Source: Prorocentrum cordatum
Lineage: Eukaryota > Sar > Dinophyceae > Prorocentrales > Prorocentraceae
Direction: 5' to 3'
Assembly (NCBI GenBank): GCA_963575745.1
Contig: CAUYUJ010016482.1
Span: 1 to 64,000, forward strand
Length of the DNA: 64,000 bases
In this document: piece by piece, positions 10,257-21,372 of the stretch
Position numbering within the stretch: the first letter of the stretch is position 1
Layout: each line of letters starts with the position of its first letter
Made by a program: the position numbers and the translations under genes
Notes under the pieces: model-generated
The model's input: only the letters and a program-made list of their open reading frames with translations
Databases searched by the model: none
What the model was told of the DNA's origin: nothing

Positions 10257-10532
10257 GTTCGTTATGAGGTTAAGAGCTGGAGCACTGATCAGGGCGTTGA
10301 CGCCGAAGTTGCCGACGCTCCGCTGTTGCTTACCCAGTACCACGATGACATCCGAGACATATTGAATGGAGTCGCGTCTGGTGAATTGGTTTTTTCTAGG
10401 CCTGATGTTGCTGACGGCTATTTTCTGCCCAGGGCTCTTCGCATCCCCGATTGCTACCACATTCTGTACAACCCTCTTGAGGAGTCGGTCGAGAACCTGG
10501 CTGTGTGGCCAGAATTAGGGGCTCATCTGAAG
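10257..10532 (+). CDS. Transposase-like gene: exon with second Asp (TDQG)
   Basis: The acceptor GTGAG at 10256 opens a 92-codon exon: VRYEVKSWSTDQGVDAEVAD, then LLTQYHDDIRDILNG, and LPRALRIPDCYHILYNPLEE. The Asp of STDQG (10287-10289) is placed like the second catalytic Asp of DDE transposases. The exon ends before AAGGTATCGG (donor at 10533). The same AAGGT pentamer is found in the ACAAGGTCC sequence at about 11282, one possible acceptor. The intron before this exon is 639 bases (9618-10256) and includes C/T-rich DNA. Confidence 0.5.
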
Positions 10533-11104
10533 GTATCGGAATCACGGGAACACAACTGTACCAAATCACATCCCCCTCTCCTCGAGCTCCGAGCCCTCCG
10601 TCTTCCTGCGTCCACCGTCAGAGTTCCCCCCAGTCTCTCTGACACGCTCGCCCTTCCCCTCTTGATCCTCATCCTCCTCGCCTCCTCATTATTCGCCTCA
10701 TCCCCCTCTTCCTCATTATCCTGATTCTTCTCCCCTCCCTTTCCTCCTCTTCCCCCTCCTCTGCCCGCGTGGCGCGAGGATGGGGGCGGGGGCGAGGGCC
10801 ACCTGGGGCCTGCGCGTCGAGCCATCCGAGCCAGCGCGTAATCCACAAGGGGGCTGGTTCCCTCGACGGTCGATGGGGGGGATTCGAACTGCTGGCGGAG
10901 CGGGTCCTAGAGTAGCGGTGGGATGAGGAGGAAGGGTCGGAATGGGAGCAGGAGGAGGATTGGTAGATCCCGCACTCCAGTTCCTTCGTCTCCTCCTTCT
11001 TACGAGGGGGCGAGAGAGCCGACGGCAAGCTTGCCGGCGCTGGAGAGAGCGGCCCCTCCCCTCTCCCGCCGCCGGCCCCAGGCTCTGGCCACCTTCACGG
11101 GCAC

Positions 11105-12450
11105 GAGGGACCTGGTCACCAGGTTCAAGGCAACGTGCTTGCCCTTCGGCACGGGGGGGGCCTTGGCAGGCGGGCACAAGGGCGGTCGCACGTTCGATTG
11201 GAAGTGGCAATATGTAGAACATTTCGTGCACTACTTAATTGAAAATACCCTCTCCTCAGCACGTATTTTAGCGTGGACAAGGTCCAAGAGGGCACGGCTG
11301 AAACTGGAAACGAGATTGACACCAAGCTGCTCCAGAGGGTCGCAGATGCCCTGAAGTTTGATAAGTTATTGGGTCTCTTGTGGGTGCTGGCTTCTATCAC
11401 TTGGATCATAGGTCGATTTGGCACGTGGTGTGAGGGGTGCCGCTGCCACGAGCACTTGCTAAAAGGTGGGTTTCTCGGTTCGCCCACTGCTGCCTACAGG
11501 CGTGAATCGAAGGGGTGTTTTTGGAAGGGTCGTCGCCTGGTGGAGCTCGTATGTGGCGTGGCTGATAGTTTTGCTACTCGTCTCATGTCTGCGTCCCATC
11601 ATAAGTTCCAAGAGTATCTCTCACAATTGACTCAGGAGGATCGGGCTTACTTGTTACATATGCGAAGCACGTTGGTTGCCGCCATCGCGGACAATTACGC
11701 GTTAAAGTTTACGCACTTGAGGCACCCCCCCTACAAGTTTTTGGCCGCGCTTGGTCATCGGATCGGCCCGTACTCGCTGGATCAGAGCAAGAGGGCAGTG
11801 AGGGAGTGTCTGGAAGAGGTAGACGGCGCCGTCAGCGCTGGCCTGGTTGATTCTTTGCACAGGGTTTCGATATATCTTGCGGTCGGCGACGATAACGCGT
11901 TACGCCAGCACCTTATTGCCTTTGCAAGTACTGATGACGACCTCCATCCTCAATTGGAGTGGGAGTTGATTCAGTACGCCGCCGCGCCAATCATTACCAG
12001 GCGAGTTGAGGGAACACATTCTCATATCAAGACGCTGCAGTGGAAGTCGAAATGCAATGACCCTCGCACGATCAACAACCAGCTCAAAAGACCTGAGTTG
12101 TCTAACCGTTTGTTATCGTGCTCTCGTTTTTGGACATTCTGCGTGACGAATTGGAGTAAGCACGCCTTGGAAGATGTTATTTTGAGACATGTTTTTCCTC
12201 CAGCCGCCCAATGGCAGATCAAAGTTTTGGATTCTCGAGGTAAGCGGGGACTTATATTTTTATTTTCAGCAGTTGGCCAGTTTAGAGATATGCCTAATGC
12301 GAGAGCTGCCACTGGCATTTGGTCCAGCGTTACCTCGGCCCTTGCTGTGAGACCCATCGGGCATGATAGTGTTACCATGGCATTGGTCAAACTGCTGCAA
12401 TCGTCGATGGGTGATTCTCAACGGGTATGGAGTGCTCCCAAGGACCCTGG
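11105..12450 (+). CDS. Transposase-like gene: long exon with Glu motif, one frame break
   Basis: The first part, in one frame, reads VTRFKATCLPFGTGG and TFDWKWQYVEHFVHYLIE. The frame then shifts by one base at the A-run 11242-11245 and continues YPLLSTYFSVDKVQEG, CEGCRCHEHLL, a long helical region, QLEWELIQYAAAPIITRR, VEGTHSHIKTLQWKSK, and a C-terminal part ending near MGDSQ. The Glu of RRVEGTHSH (12008-12010) is the candidate third catalytic residue. A 30-base GTAAG..TTTTCAG segment at 12240-12269 could be a tiny in-frame intron. The break at the A-run suggests a pseudogene or a missed base in assembly. Confidence 0.5.
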
Positions 12451-12699
12451 GGCTGGCCCTCAAAGCCCCGCCCCACCTTCCACCTAATTTCACGACTTAC
12501 CCTGCTCCTTCCTCCCAACATTATTCGTGCGCTCCTCATTTTACCCACCCGCCCCACCTTCTCCGCCTCGCCTCCTTGCTCCCTGCCCCCTCTCCGCCTG
12601 AATGAGCTCACGTTGTAGCTCTCGTCATGACCTGTGCGCGGGAGTCAGAGGATACAGGGTGCAAGATGGAGGATGCAGGAGAGGGGGTAGAAGAGATTC

Positions 12700-13183
12700 G
12701 CGCCGGGGCAAGGAACTCTTCGAGCAGGCCATCGCGGGTGCGCCCGTGCAGCCACCCCGCGACGCCATTGTTCCGAAGCTTCCCTCGCTTGCGCTGGCAG
12801 TCGAGACCCTTTGCTCCGCCGTTGGGAGACCAATTGATATTTTGGACGCAATCGACTCGCACGTTTTCTTTCGGGTCGTTTCGGTCTCGCGGCACAAACG
12901 GAAGGTGTTGCGACCAACCCATTTGGCCTGGAGCAAAACCGAATTCGGAATAGTTGTCCTGGAAGCGAGGGCAGGTGGGCCCCGTGGGGCCATCGAAGTA
13001 GCGAGTTCTTCTCGACTTGCGGTAATGGACGCCTCGTATCTTGCCACTGTGGAGCGGCTGCCTACGTTAGTATCGTGGGATGACGGGTCTCAGCACAGAG
13101 CACCTTACAAGCTTCCTGATGCTATCATTGCGTCTCTTGAAGATGCGTTGACCGCCGTCTCTTTTCACACCCAGGACCTCTAA
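12700..13183 (+). CDS. Transposase-like gene: candidate downstream exon
   Basis: About 150 residues of protein-like sequence: AIVPKLPSLALAVETL, IDAIDSHVFFRVVSVSRHKR, LAWSKTEFGIVVLEAR, LATVERLPTLVSWDDGSQHR, and SLEDALTAVSF. It closes at TAA 13181-13183, but a CCCAG just before may mean the real exon ends slightly earlier. No domain is recognised. C/T-rich sequence precedes it and a purine-rich interval follows it. Confidence 0.45.
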
Positions 13184-13499
13184 TCGATCGAAGTGTCTTT
13201 CGCCCAGACTCGAGGGGGTGACTGGTGCAGGGCCTGGGAGGGGTAGAAAACCCAGGAGATGACAGAAACGAAAAGGAGGGGCAATTGGCAAGGGTTGATG
13301 GGGGACGGACACGGAACACTGACACTTTTTGTGGGTAATAAGCAAATGAGATGAGCGACGTAGAAAAGAAGAGTTTCGAGCCATGTACGTGATCTAATCA
13401 GTCTAACGTTTTTTTGGGGGGGGGAGATTGAGGACTGGGCAAGGGGTAAGCACTCTGCGTTTTCCCATCGAAGTTGTCACCCCCATATGCCCCCTGTTG

Positions 13500-14410
13500 C
13501 CCTGAGGACGCTTCAGATGGGGTGAGCGAGCCAGCTACTATATTGGACGCTGTTCGGCTGGTCGAGCATCTTGTGGAGCGTGGCGCTTTCGAGGGGTCCC
13601 AGCGTCGCGAGGGGTGGTTCGACTGTTCCATGGCTGGGCATAGGATGTGCATGGTCCCCTTTTTGGAGGGGGCAGGCGCTATCATCGTAACATATTCCGA
13701 AGACCTCCTTGAGCCCGAGCTTCAGGTCAAGCAATCGGCAATGTCTTACCGCCAGTATCGCCTTCTCGATCGCCCGCGAAGCATATTGAATGCCTGCGCA
13801 GAGCATGGGCAGGCCACGTCGAAATTGCTGCTGTGCTTGAGGTTAGCATGCCGCGGTTGGCGGCCAGAGATGGGCCCCTTGGCTGACCACGCTTTCGGTG
13901 CACGGGCTTTCTCTCGCAGCGTGGACTCGCGGCCATTATCATATTATTTGGCATTGCTGTATGAGGATGAAATTCAAAGGAAAGGGGCTCCCTTCATTCG
14001 ATCTCTTGGAACGAACGGGTATTACCGCTGCCTCTTAGAATTGCCTGCAGGTCTTGACAGGCTCCACAGCCATCCGCGATTCGACCAACTTCGGGACCTG
14101 GACTTTCTGAAAATATTGAAAGACGGTTTGAGTTATTTGGATGAGCCGCCAGCACTCCTGGATGGTTCTGCTAGCGGCGACCCTGCGCCATTGCCCTTAC
14201 CTGGGGTTCCTGGGCCCGATCACAGAGACCCTGCACTCGGTGATTTGTCGGATGAGGAGGACTTGCCGGCACCTGAGCCGCCTCCTGAGATTCTTCTTCA
14301 GCCCCCCGAAGATCTGTCACCAGAGTTTCGACGTGGTTTTACTTTGCGCGTCCATGAGCGCAGGGTGCATTTCGATAATTGCAGCCATGCGAGTGGCGAC
14401 CCCTGGAACT
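13500..14410 (+). CDS. Transposase-like gene: acidic/Pro-rich exon
   Basis: About 300 residues: EPATILDAVRLVEHLVERGA, WFDCSMAGHRMCMVPFL, LALLYEDEIQRKGAPFI, RFDQLRDLDFLKILKDGL, then an acidic, Pro-rich linker (LGDLSDEEDLPAPEPPPEI), and RVHERRVHFDNCSHASG near the end. The VHFDNCSHASG string reads naturally into the Cys-containing exon at about 15100, and matches the closing part of unnamed dinoflagellate proteins as I recall them. The end is placed just before the frame closes at 14442. No function is claimed. Confidence 0.5.
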
Positions 14411-15094
14411 GTCAAATCAGGGCGAAGAGGAGGAACACATGAGGAGGGATGTCGAGGATGTGACCGAGGATGGGGGAGAGGTGAGACCAGAGTGAGCAGT
14501 GAGAGAAGGGTGAGTCCTAGATGGTGGGCAGGAGAGTGGAAGGGCGCTCCTCCTCCTCGTCCTCCTCCTCCTCTCCCTCCTTCTCCCCCCCATCCGCCCT
14601 TGTCCTCCTCCTGTCCTCCTCCCGCCTGCCTCGTCCTCGTCGTCGTCGTCCTCCTCCTCCTCCCCCTGTTCCTTCTCCTTCTCCTCCCACGTCCTTTTCC
14701 TTCACCCTTCCGAGCCTCTGGCGTCTGGGCCCTTCCTTCCCGCCCCCCCGGCGCCCGCCCGCCTCGCATCCTGGCATCGTAGGTATTCAGCGAGCGTGGA
14801 TTTCGTGTCATTGTCGAGGGCGCCCTGATAGTGACAATCCTCACAGGCGCGGCTTGCTGCTCGCTGTCTGTGCTCTCTATTGCTCTCTGCTCCACTCCCC
14901 TGAACACTCTCCTCCTCTGCCCCCGCTCCGAGCCATCGCCATTGCTGCTGCAGCCGCTGCTGATTACTGCTATCGCAATTGCGGCGCCCGCTGCTGATGC
15001 CGCAGCCAAAGCCGCTGCAGCTGCTATTGATGAGCCCTGCCGCTCTCCTCTATTGCTGCAACCACTGCAAATGCATGGGCACCCTTTGCGCCGC

Positions 15095-15310
15095 TCCTGG
15101 TGTTTTTCGCCAGGCATGGGGCGTGCAGCAAGTACTGCCAGGTCAACCAGTACGCCACCGTGGCGGAGGTGGTCGGGTTCTTGGTCGCCTGGGACCTGGC
15201 CGGGGAGAGGTACCACACGAGGCGGGAACACATGCTTCATAGGCGCCCCCCTGTTGCTCGCGCCCACTGGCGACGACGCAGCAAGTGGCGACGGCGACGC
15301 TCGCGATGAC
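15095..15310 (+). CDS. Transposase-like gene: probable last exon
   Basis: About 65 residues: FFARHGACSKYCQVNQYATV, AEVVGFLVAWDLAGERYH and RREHMLHRR. The CSKYCQVNQY string, with a long amphipathic helix after it, looks like the C-terminal module of the same family as the exon at 13500-14410. The intron between them (about 14411-15094) carries CT-rich repeats. The end is at the stop near 15307. Confidence 0.45.
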
Positions 15311-15447
15311 GATTGCTTTGGCAGCAAGAGTACGCCGACAGCGATGATGATGACAACGATATGGCAAGCACGTCGTACTGACTGGCGACGGCGGACGATG
15401 ATGACGATTTCATGTCGATGATGGTGTCATTACGGTGAATGACGATG

Positions 15448-15498
15448 ATGGTGTCATTACGTCAGCCGCCTTGATGGCGGCTGACGTAATGACACCAT
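15448..15498. repeat. Perfect 23-bp hairpin
   Basis: Arms 15448-15470 and 15476-15498 are perfect inverted repeats with a 5-base loop (TTGAT). The outer part of the left arm (GATGGTGTCATTACG) is also present as a direct copy about 27 bases upstream. It lies just after the probable end of the transposase-like gene. Confidence 0.9.
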
Positions 15499-16067
15499 GA
15501 TGGCGGTGACACGAATGACGATCATGACGACGGAAACCACGATGCAATGGCAAGCGCGACGCTGGCAACATGGCAACTTTTCGTATTCCTCCTCCTTCTC
15601 CTCCTCCGAGCTCCTCCTCCAGCTCCTCCTCCTCATCCGTCCGTCCTCCTCCGCCTCATCCTCCTTCTCTTCATCCTCTCATCGCGAGGAAACGATGACT
15701 CGCCACGCGCGAACAATGGGGCTGGTGGCTGAGGGGGGCGAAGAGGTGGAGGAGGAGAAGGGGGCAAGCACGGCAAGCAAGGCAAGCATGACAAACATAT
15801 GACATGCGGCACCGTTGACGATGGCAGTCCACTCCACTCCCATATCTCTCTCAAGACGGGCTGACGGCGGGCCAGCGCAATTTCGTTTCGGCGGGCTCGG
15901 GCTTCAGGGATGGTGGGGGTAGAAGCCTCGTGGGTCGCGGTGCCTTCTGGAAGCCAGAGGGAGGCACCCTCCCTCATGGGCCCTCTGCAGGGCCCACGAG
16001 AGAGGGGTGCGCCGCAAGGCCGCGTTGGCGTCGCCCCCATTGCATTCACTTCAGCTTCTCTCTCGCC

Positions 16068-17554
16068 ATGTCCACGTCTTCTGGCGACAAGCGCCCGGCG
16101 CTGGGCCAGCTCGGCAGGTCGCCCGCGGACAAGCGTCTGCGCGCCGAGGTGCCGTCGCCTTCGGGTTCGGACGTCGCCGCGGGCAGCTACCCGCCGCCGC
16201 CGCTGCACGACACCCAGGGCGAAGAGGACAGCCAGGCGTTGAGCGACATGAGCCCCTGGAAGAAGGAGCATCCCACGGAGGGCAAAGGGCAGGGGCAAGG
16301 GGATGTAGGTTGATGGCCCATTGTAACTGTCCTGGGGGTGGTCCGTGTTCGGTCAGCTTTGCCCTCGCACCCGCTGTCCTTCCTTTGACAGTGGGGGTGG
16401 GAGGTGGGGGCAGGGTCAGGGTTGGCTGAGCACGCGACCGATGGCCTGCCCCTCAGGGCGACGACAGCGTGGGTGACCTCCGCCCCGCGCCTCTGCCCTG
16501 CTCTCAGGGGGATCTGAAGGGTAGCCCGTCATTCAGCAAGATGGCGCTGAGCAGCCCGACCAGGTCACCTTGGGTCTTTGGGTCGTTTCCACGTTGGGCG
16601 TGCAATCGCAGCAGGAAGATGAGGGAAGGCGGAGGAGGACGACGAGGACAAGGAGGATGAGCAGGATGAGGAGGAGGAGAAGGAGGAGTTGGATGGACGA
16701 GGAGGAGGAGTAGGACGAGGAGGATGAGGAGAAGGAGGGGAGGGGCTAGTAGTACGAGGAGGGGGGATGGGCTAAGGGGGAGAAGGCGGAGGAGGAGGAG
16801 GTGGAGGAGATGGTGGATGAGAGGAAGTTCGTTGATGCACTCATCCGCCCCTGGAGCCTCGAGGTCGCCGCTGCCGACCGCCATCGCGAACTCCAAAGTC
16901 GTCGACGTGGGGTCGGGCACCTTGCCAGCGATCACGGAGGCCGCGTTGGAAGCGTTCCATCCAGATCCCGATGCTGTTTCCCCTCCTAGGAAAATCGCGA
17001 AGAGTGGCCGGCTCGTGTGCGTCTCCAGGGTCGCGGAGGGTACGTCGCCTGCGTTCGACATCACGCCCTTCACAATCGAGGACGTCTCCGAAATGCAGGG
17101 GCCGACGGTTCAGCAGCCACCAGTTCAGCAGCAACCAGGTCAGCTGCTCGCAGATCAGCAGCCACCGGCCGAGCAGCCACCAGTTCATCAGCCACAGCAG
17201 CCACCAGCCGAGCAGCCGCCAGCCGACACGCCAGATCAGCAGCCACCAGTTCAGCAGCAACCAGGTCAGCAGCCCACAGGCGGGCAGTCACCAGATCAGC
17301 AGCCACGTGCTGCGCAGCCGAAGTCTCCGCAGCCTCCGCGTGATGATGTGTTCAACGAGCCGAGGTTCCGCTTGCCTGGGGTCCCGAAGACGCCGCCGTT
17401 GCCCAGGCCCGTTGCCGTTGTCAAAACCGCGGAGGGCTGGACCGTGCTGCCGCCGTCGCCCACGGAGACATCGCAAGCCGTTGACGAAGCGCCCAGCGAT
17501 GTCACCGACTGTTCGCTCAGGCAGGAGCTTCGGGAGATCTTCGCGGAGGATTGA
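16068..17554 (+). CDS. Spliced gene for P/Q-rich, NLS-bearing protein
   Basis: The start ATG at 16068 is in good context (GCCATG). Exon 1 reads MSTSSGDKRPALGQLGRS and ADKRLRAEVPSPSG, with a basic KR..KRLR pattern like a nuclear signal, and ends at about 16304 before GTAGGT. Exon 2 begins after CCTCAG at 16456 (GDDSVGDLRPAPLPC, KGSPSFSKMALSSP); its donor is unclear. A last exon from about 16860 reads LPTAIANSKVVDVGSGTLPA, a P/Q array (17105-17315), then DDVFNEPRFRLPGVPKTPPL and a stop at 17552. I do not recognise a family. Boundaries are inferred, and the last exon might splice onward rather than stop. Confidence 0.45.
17105..17315 (+). repeat. CAGCAGCCACCAGTT coding repeat (P/Q-rich), copy 1
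   Basis: Imperfect 12-15 base units of CAGCAGCCACCAGTT encode QQPPVQQQPGQQ-type protein. The same unit recurs at 21855-22490 and 29170-29390. Confidence 0.85.
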
Positions 17555-18650
17555 GCACTGCTCCGCCGCTCCTTAGCTGGCTCCTGCGGCCCGTGCGTCT
17601 TCGCCTTTGGCCAGCTTGCGCGGCCCGTGTGCCGCCCCATGCTCGGACCGAGATGGACTTGCACCTCGTGCACACCCATGCTCGAGGTCCCCGAGCGAGT
17701 GCCAACTTGCCATCTTGTCATCACTGTTGTCATCGTCCATCGTTCGTAGCGGTCGTAACCACCATACTCATCACGTGCCTGATGATCGGTCATCGTCGCC
17801 GCCGTAGTGTCCGTCGTCGGTCGCCTTTGAAATGACCTCTTCATTCGGTCCTCCATCCACCCTACCTCGGCATACATCTTACGTCCTCCTCCTACCGACC
17901 TACCGACCTATTCATTCCTCTTCTCCCTCCACGTTCGCCCTGCCTGCGTCGCAATCATCGTTCACCACGCTCCCTCGTTATATTCGCAAGCGTGTTTCCT
18001 CTTCCTATCCCTATCCTTGCCATCGCAGCCACCACTATCAGAAGTCGTGATCAGAAATCGTATTCATCCTCTCTTTCCCTCTGCTCATTATTTGAAGTCG
18101 TCGTGCCCCCTGCCTCCGCGCCATCGTTATCAGACGTCGTCGTCTTCTCTCTCCTCCAACCCTCCACTTGCATGCGCTTCCCTTGCCGCGCTGCCGACGA
18201 CACCCCCCCCCATGCCGCGCCCGCAGGCCTGACGACGCTGAAGTGATGGAGGCCTTCAGACTCCTCGGCGAGGGCGGAGTTGGGGTCGCCTGACCTACCC
18301 GAGCGGAGTCTGAAATGCTTGCTCTCTCTTGCGCTCTGGTCACTGGTCGTCGTCGTCGTTGTCAGCCGTCGCCTTGATCGTTACGTCGTCGTCTTGCAAT
18401 CTAGGCGGCGTTGCGCCTGACGTCGTCGTCATCGTCGTCGTTGGCAGACGTTGTCGCCGCCGTCGTCGTTCATGTTGTCGTCGGATGCGTCGATGTCGTC
18501 CTCGTCGTCGACTTCATCGCTGGTCGTGTCTCCATCGCTTCGTTCGCTCTACATTCTTCCCTGATCGGGCACGTCGTCGACCTCGGCGTCGCCATGTCTG
18601 CGGATGGTGCCTGGCAATATTGGTGGGGCGTGGTCTGGCGTAGTCGAGTG
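17555..18650. other. Non-coding, GTC/CGT-rich
   Basis: No gene is supported. From about 18340 to 18560 the stretch is rich in GTCGTCGTC triplets; earlier parts are C/T-rich. Confidence 0.5.
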
Positions 18651-18654
18651 GTGG

Positions 18655-18900
18655 TCGAGGATGGTCGGGGGGTGGTCGGGGGGGTGGTCGGGGGGGTGGT
18701 CGGGGGGTGGTCGGGGGGTGGTCGGGGGGTGGTCGGGGTGTGTCGGGGGGTGGTCGGGGGGTGGTCGGGGGGTGGTCGGGGGGTGGTCGGGGGGTGGTCG
18801 GGGGGTGGTCGGGGGGTGGTCGGGGGGTGGTCGGGGGGTGGTCGGGGGGTGGTCGGGGGGTGGTCGGGGGGTGGTCGGGGGGTGGTCGGGAATGGTCGGG
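18655..18900. repeat. G-rich minisatellite, GGTCGGGGGGT unit
   Basis: About 20 copies of an 11-base unit GTGGTCGGGGG, with a few variant units (for example GGGGTGTGTCGG at about 18735). The G-runs could form quadruplexes on the top strand. Confidence 0.9.
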
Positions 18901-19089
18901 GATGAGGCCTGGGAGGGCGAGGAGGATTGATTTCAAGTTTGGTCCTTCGTTGTAGTTCAGGCGTTGGCAATCACTGGTTCGAGGCGCAGAGGGAAGCAAA
19001 CTGCGGCACCTGAGAGACATCGGAGGGTCGGTGAGCAGCGCGTCGAGGAGTGAGGATCGAGGAAGGGTCGAGGAACAGTCAGTGAAGCC

Positions 19090-19280
19090 ACCTGCTATCC
19101 TTCTCTCTCTCTCTCTCTCGACATATCCCCTCTCTCTCTCTTCCCTCTCTCTTCCCTCTCTCTTTCTCCTCCCCACCTGGTGCGCGCTCCCTCTCTCCCA
19201 TCTCTCTTTCTCCTCCCCCTCGCTCTTTTATCGTCGCGCCTCTCTCCTCTATCTCTCTCTCTCTCTCTCTCTCTGTTTCT
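19090..19280. repeat. CT-rich microsatellite
   Basis: CTCTCTCTC with TTCCCTCTC interruptions. The long minus-strand frame here is composition-driven. Confidence 0.8.
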
Positions 19281-19583
19281 CATCTTCCGTTTGGTGTTCC
19301 TGGTCCTTGCCAGGTTGTTTCGCATTGATCTTGGGACGTCGAGTGCACTCCTGGAGATATGTCTCAGCAGGGGTGGATTTCTTTCAGGGCTTCTTCGAAA
19401 GAGCGCGTTCCCACGAGCGCATTGGAAGGGGGTCGTCGTGGATGGGCCTGGCGTTGCTGGCCTGTTGAGGCCTCTTGAACGCCTGCAGCCCTTGTGGCTG
19501 AGGGGCGTCTGGCCCGCCCCCTCCACCGCTGGGCGGGCCCCTTTTGGGCCGTGGGCGCCGCCAGCCCACGGCCGCGTGCCGCC

Positions 19584-19739
19584 ATGCCCTTGGCCCGAGG
19601 GCCCGACGCCGTTCTTCTTCCAGACTGTTGCGTCCGCAAGGACGCCCCCTGGGTTGCTCGCTCCGTGTACCCCGACTTCGGGCGCCCGCTCACGCCCATG
19701 CGCGTGACGCTGCTGTGTGCTGGTTGGACAGGGGGGGTG
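19584..19739 (+). CDS. Candidate first exon, hypothetical
   Basis: An ATG in strong context (GCCGCCATG) opens MPLARGPDAVLLPDCCVRKD, then ARSVYPDFGRPLTPMRVTL and a Trp, up to a GGACAGGGGGGGT region that could hold a donor. It may be the 5' exon of the gene with the Cys4-type domain downstream, but no splice link can be proven. Confidence 0.3.
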
Positions 19740-21270
19740 CTGTGTTCGTAGGTTGCAAGCTTTCGTGGGAATCACACTTCTACTCGACGCATTCTGGTCT
19801 TTGGAGACAGGCAGCCCAGCTTTCAATCGCGAGCAACCTCTCGATATATGCATCATTGGTAGCCCCTTGTTTGCGTTCGTCGCACATGTATCGATGCAGA
19901 GGCGGGCGGATTCACAATGTAGTGATGATCCAGCTTTTCTTTTGTTTTCAGGGCCCGATCCGTTGTCCTGGGGGGGGGCCCAACGGGCCCGGTTTCGATC
20001 GGATATCCTGGAATGAACCCGTGGATTTTGAAAATGCAGAGTCAGAGTCAGAGCGAGGTGGGCTCTCAGTGCGCGCGCGACCTCGGGCAGGGGAGGCATC
20101 GGCGCCCCTGAGAGGGCGGCGCTGGAGGCGCAGTGGCCGTGGTGCGCTGTGAACGTGTGCGACATCTCGGACAGCGTTCTTCTTGTGTTTTCTTCAGCTG
20201 CTTCCCGCGTAATGACGCTTGCCATGCAAAGCGCCTTGTCTTGCTGACGCTCCTGTATAGCCTCCTGTTGATCGTTTGGTCCTGCTGACTGTTTGTTGCG
20301 GTATCCAGAATATTCGTGGCCTCCTCCGCATCCTGCCCTCCTCCGTCTCCCCCTCTTTTCACCCTCCTTCTCCACCTCCCTCCTCGCCCTTGCCCCATCC
20401 TTCTCTTTTCCTGGCCCTCCTATAATCGCCGCGGCTTCTGTCTGCAATGCATCGCGTACGTGTCTGTGTATTGGTTCATCCACCTCATCCTGGCCGCCCT
20501 TCTTTCCGCCCCCCATCCTCTCCCCAGCCAGGACGACCTGCGCCCGGCTGCCAACTTGCTCCACTCGTCGATGGGGGCGAAGAAGTGCCACCTGCACTAC
20601 GGGAAGGCCGGCCCCGGCCGGCAGGCGCCGTTGGAGGGGGAGCACCAGGGGGAGGAGGAAGGGTGGAGGAGGAGCAGATGGAGGAGATGGAGGAGCAGCA
20701 GCAAGAGGAGGGTCATCAGGAGGTTGAGGGACCTCGAGAAGGATGACGAGTAGGAGGTCAGGAGAAGGAGGACGGGTGGATAAACCGATCGGGCGCACAG
20801 GGGTGGCCTCAGGGAGGACTACGAATGGATGAAGGGGGTAGCTAAGAGTGAGGAGCTGAAGAGGAACGACAGGAATCAGGACGGCGTCGAATTGGACGGC
20901 GCGAGGTGGAGGCAGGGGTGTGTGGGGATCAGCCAGGATCAGCACGTGGGGGGATCTCGTTTTGCCTCCAGCGGCCTGGCTCGCGCTGATACGTCGTCTA
21001 GGTTTCATGCCTGGTTAGTGGGCAGGGGGGAGGGGCCTTGCTTAGCTGTTCATGCCTGGTTTGTGGGCAAGGGCTTCGCTGCATCCAATATGTTCGGGGT
21101 CCCTGGTCACCGTCTCCGCTCTTGGCCCCAGGTCACTTGGTTTGATTTGGTCCAAGGGGTCCTGGGCGCGGGCGCGGGCCCCTCCTCCTCCGCTCCTCCC
21201 TCCACCCGTCCACAGCCATTTTGGCTTCGGGCGCCCGGCGGCGCCCAGTGACGAGCGGCGGAGCGGCGGC
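19740..21270. other. Intron-like DNA with one possible small exon
   Basis: Mostly non-coding, with C/T-rich and purine-rich tracts. About 20525-20610 may be an exon (QDDLRPAANLLHSSMGAKKC, HLHYGKAG) after CCCCAG. At 21211-21230 the string AGCCATTTTGGCT recalls the spliced leader but is too diverged to call. Confidence 0.35.
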
Positions 21271-21279
21271 CTGTGGAAT

Positions 21280-21372
21280 GGCTCCTGGCAAGAAGCTCCC
21301 GCCGCCCGTGCCCAACGGGCAGGGCATCTCGTCGTGCTTCAAGGTGTTGCACGCCGAGAAGAAGGCCACGGG
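21280..21372 (+). CDS. Small candidate exon, hypothetical
   Basis: MAPGKKLPPPVPNGQGISSC, then FKVLHAEKKATG, before a purine-rich repeat. The balanced composition differs from its surroundings. Possibly an N-terminal exon of the P/Q and Cys4-type protein. Confidence 0.3.

Noticed and set aside
10380-10403. GTCTGGTGAATTGGTTTTTTCTAG as a 24-base intron in the transposase-like exon
   Set aside because: The donor is poor and the encoded text fits its surroundings. Kept as coding.
10868-10915. GGATTCGAAC as a tRNA T-arm on the minus strand
   Set aside because: No matching T stem, anticodon arm or acceptor stem around it.
18655-18900. CRISPR-like regular repeat
   Set aside because: Tandem 11-base units with no spacers, in a eukaryotic genome.
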